The translations under genes were made by a program, and so were the position numbers. Below the pieces are notes generated by a model. The model was not told the DNA's origin and made no database searches. It was given only the letters and a program-made list of their open reading frames with translations. A stretch of 64,000 bases of DNA, taken from positions 17,446,660 to 17,510,659 of the forward strand of contig NC_133235.1 of the NCBI RefSeq assembly GCF_040436345.1. The letters are read 5' to 3'. Source of the DNA: Pagrus major (lineage: Eukaryota > Chordata > Actinopteri > Spariformes > Sparidae). Numbering within the stretch: the first letter of the stretch is position 1; every line of letters starts with the position of its first letter. This document shows positions 61,901 to 64,000 of this stretch, in pieces.

Positions 61901-62701
61901 GGGCCCCTTCTGTCTGCTTTGTTTCAAGTGTTTTTGTGGGACCTCAGTGGGGAAGAAACCTTTGTGAGAACCGCCGCGTCCATTACAGCCCTCGTCTGAT
62001 CCACCCTTCAGTCTGCCTCGGTCCTGATGGATATCTCTTTCCTCCCCTCCCTCAAAGATCACAGGCCTCGGTCCACTGTGGCCATTTGGCATGTGTAAAC
62101 GACCAAGATGGGGATCACGTGACTCCAAATGATAGTTCTCAGAGGTGCAACTTTCCTCCTCCTCATCCACGCAGACATACCTGACTGTCCTCCTGTGCCT
62201 GTACCCTTGACCTTTGACCTGAAGATGAGGGAGAGGATGTGGTATTCCAGCATTAAAGGGCACCACACAGCCACACTGTTCTCTGACAGACGGGTAGTGT
62301 CTCACCCCAGGCTCCGGCGGGTAGCTCCACTGGGCAGGGTTCAACTCCCAGGGGCAGACTTGGCTCGAGTCATCTGACTGGCTATAAGGGCCCGGCCCTG
62401 CGAACACAGGCCTCCTCTGTGGGCTGCGATGACCGCTTCTCTCTACTCTGTCCACTACGAAAGCTCGCCCTCCTACGTCTTTAACCCGAGGAGCCTGGAT
62501 GTCTCCCCTGCAGTCCAGAGATGGGTGGTCCGTCTGTCTGGCCAATGCTGGTTGGTATCCCGACCCACTGTGACGGCCGTACGCTTGCTTCTCATAGTGG
62601 ACGCAGTGCTGGCAGGAGCAGGGGGTAGAGGTGGAGATGGAGGTGTTGGTGTGCTGAAGAAATCGGTGGTGTCCCGTTGTTTGTGCGCCTTCTGTGTACA
62701 T
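58912..62701 (-). CDS. PRR16 (Largen)/INSYN1-like domain protein
   Basis: Two exons on the minus strand, 62701-61706 and 59463-58912, join in phase 0 through a clean GT..AG intron to give about 515 aa ending NASMV. The only recognised domain straddles the junction (about 302-345): VRDQIRQVVTDLEDVLGGLK, then KEVVQQIDRLTASIDLSEE. This closely parallels PRR16/Largen and INSYN1, where the helix has the pattern Q-I-x2-V-x-DLE-x-VLG-x-LK. PRR16 promotes translation and cell size; INSYN1 acts at inhibitory synapses. Which role applies here is unknown. Unlike those proteins, as remembered, the helix here follows about 300 residues of low-complexity, His/Pro/Ser-rich sequence with a CSCQHC cluster and an acidic CVDEEEES stretch. 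The downstream 180 residues are proline-rich. The frame stays open about 80 bases above the chosen ATG, so an upstream exon or earlier start is possible. Confidence 0.78.
59858..61074. mobile_element. CAGTG-ended hAT-like element in the intron
   Basis: It starts cagcgatggaatgtaactaagta and ends agtaaaggatgtgagtacttctgcactgccactg, the two edges of an abundant fish hAT-type element. It spans 1.2 kb of the PRR16-like intron. Inside it, about 60005-60560 carries ATCGGCTGATG and TATCGATATTGG motifs that look like a second, nested MITE. No transposase remains and flanking duplications do not match. Confidence 0.55.
61466..61483. repeat. short CA microsatellite
   Basis: Nine CA units just inside the intron, about 220 bp from its 5' splice site. 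Confidence 0.9.
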
Positions 62702-64000
62702 GTCCAAAGAAGTCCAGAGAGGCTTGAGTAGAAAACGCCTTAGAAAACAACTGGTTTCCTCCCGTCCCTGCTCTCCCCAGCCCAGTCATTCACTCGCTCT
62801 GTTTTCCTCATCTGCGTCTTCCCACAAGAAAACTTTTCTTCAGCTCTTTTTTTTCTCCTCTCTCTACCCAAGACTTCTCCCTCCCTCCCCTTCCTTCCTG
62901 TCTGTTGTTTCCCTTCTTCTTCTTCTCTCCTGTAGTTGTGAATCTCTGCGCCTGTTCTTTTCTCTTTCCTGGACCTTCTTGTTTCCTCTACTTTCCTCTA
63001 ACTTTTTCTCTACTCCTTCTCCTTCCTCACCCTGTAGCCCTCTCTCCTACACGGGGCCCCTCTCCACCTCCCTCCCTCTCTGTCTCTCTTTCTACCTCTC
63101 CCGCCTCGTTGTTCTGTCTCATTTTCTGCTGCAGGCTTCTAGTCTCTCTCTCTCTCTCTCTTACTCTCTCTCTCTCTCTCTGGCTCTGTATTTCCCGTTT
63201 CCTCCCCTCCCCTCTCCTGCTCTCCTCTCTTTCTCCACCTCTTACTCCGTCTCTTGCCTCTGGTATATTCTCTCACATAGTCGGCTGTACCTGAATTCAT
63301 GAATTCCTTCTCTTCCCTCCACCTAAAATCCAGTTGCCTTGTGAGGCTCCTCCGGTAAAGGAGTCCATGTGAGGTTTCTGTCAGAGAGTGCGTGAAAGAG
63401 TCCCAGCTCCGGTGCTGAGCTCATTAGCCCAACTAAAGCCTTTGCACTCTGCAATTAAACGCTGCCTGGGATTCCTTGGCCGAACGCTGAGAGAGGAGGG
63501 GAGGGGAGGGGAGGGGAGGAGAGAAACACAGGGGGAGGTGGGGTTTCTGACATACACAGACGAGGGAGTCTGAGTCTAGAGACAGAGCGACTGCCTTTGT
63601 ACAAGGGGAACATTTTTTCACCATCCTGTATCTGCTTTTTTTTTCTCTACCTCTCTCCCCACCAGTCCCTTCCCCTCTTTGTCCTTTGCCACTCCTGTCA
63701 TTCCCACTCTATCGTTGCCTCGCTTCAAGTGATTTCACCTCAACGGTGTGGAGCAAAACTTCACTTTGCTGAGGCAAGCAGAGACATTATGGTAGCACTG
63801 TATAGAAAAGTACGCACCCTTCTTCCTCTTCTCAAGTCCATACAATAGAGTTTAAATGCCACCTAAACAGCTCACTGTCAGAGAAGTCAAACCATGTGTG
63901 TTCAAGCCATGTTAAATCCATCATGCTTTTCATTACGAATCAACCACAGCTCACTACAGATAATCATAATCTCCTGACAAATGGAACAAAAAACTCCTTC
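62702..64000 (-). promoter_or_regulatory. upstream region of the PRR16-like gene
   Basis: Strongly purine-rich on the coding (minus) strand, with CT/GA tracts at 62820-63250 including a CT array at 63143-63180. It probably contains the 5'UTR and promoter. No TATA box or start site is clear. The long plus-strand open frames here are low-complexity Ser/Leu products of the CT tract, not genes. Confidence 0.35.
63498..63516 (+). other. G-quadruplex motif
   Basis: Four GGGG runs separated by single A bases, a textbook quadruplex-forming sequence, about 800 bp upstream of the PRR16-like start codon and on its non-coding strand. Confidence 0.8.

Noticed and set aside
58912-62701. Identity as INSYN2 (FAM196)
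   Set aside because: The remembered INSYN2 C-terminus is different; the helix matches PRR16 and INSYN1 far better.
62694-63302. 202-codon open frame on the plus strand
   Set aside because: Product is Ser/Leu/Pro low complexity from the CT-rich tract upstream of a minus-strand gene; no domain and no splice context.
1-64000. CRISPR arrays, prokaryotic operons, rRNA or tRNA genes
   Set aside because: None seen by reading both strands; only a decayed tRNA-like B box in a SINE.

Overview
This window is vertebrate nuclear DNA, almost certainly from a teleost fish. The genes are split by GT..AG introns, the protein families are vertebrate-specific, and the intergenic DNA is packed with repeat types common in fish: hAT-like MITEs with 8-bp target duplications, a LINE-1-like reverse transcriptase relic, tRNA-SINE and LINE tails, and CA/GT microsatellites. 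I see no prokaryotic operon, CRISPR array or plasmid-type feature.

Layout. 1-2.5 kb: dead L1-type retrotransposon (minus strand), then a hAT transposase relic. 2.5-9.2 kb: mostly non-coding, with one possible exon, a SINE tail and a short telomere-like array. 9.28-13.37 kb (+): ten-exon SLC1/EAAT-type amino-acid transporter, 501 aa. 14.4-24.7 kb (+): atcay (caytaxin), eleven coding exons, 355 aa, with a TATA box, an RE1-like element and two likely 5'UTR exons upstream. 30.18-32.27 kb (+): nmrk2, nicotinamide riboside kinase 2, seven coding exons, 201 aa. 35.1-36.9 kb: four MITE-like elements. 40.42-45.07 kb (+): lysyl oxidase of the LOX/LOXL5 type, seven coding exons, 485 aa. 45-58.9 kb: gene-poor, including a 406-bp foldback element with 115-bp arms. 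58.91-62.70 kb (-): two-exon gene with the helical domain of PRR16 (Largen) and INSYN1, about 515 aa. 62.7-64 kb: its low-complexity upstream region with a G-quadruplex motif.

The genes form no pathway. Their order is informative through synteny: atcay next to nmrk2 matches human 19p13.3 (from memory), while a LOX-type gene next to a PRR16-type gene recalls human 5q23. This suggests the segment is a whole-genome-duplication relative of both regions and makes LOXL5 the likelier identity for the lysyl oxidase. Coding joins were assembled by hand; the reading frame closes exactly in all five genes, which is good internal support. I found no convincing wholly new biological system. The most distinctive items are the foldback element, the EAAT-like transporter with an NMDGA motif, and the PRR16/INSYN1-type gene with a long N-terminal extension.
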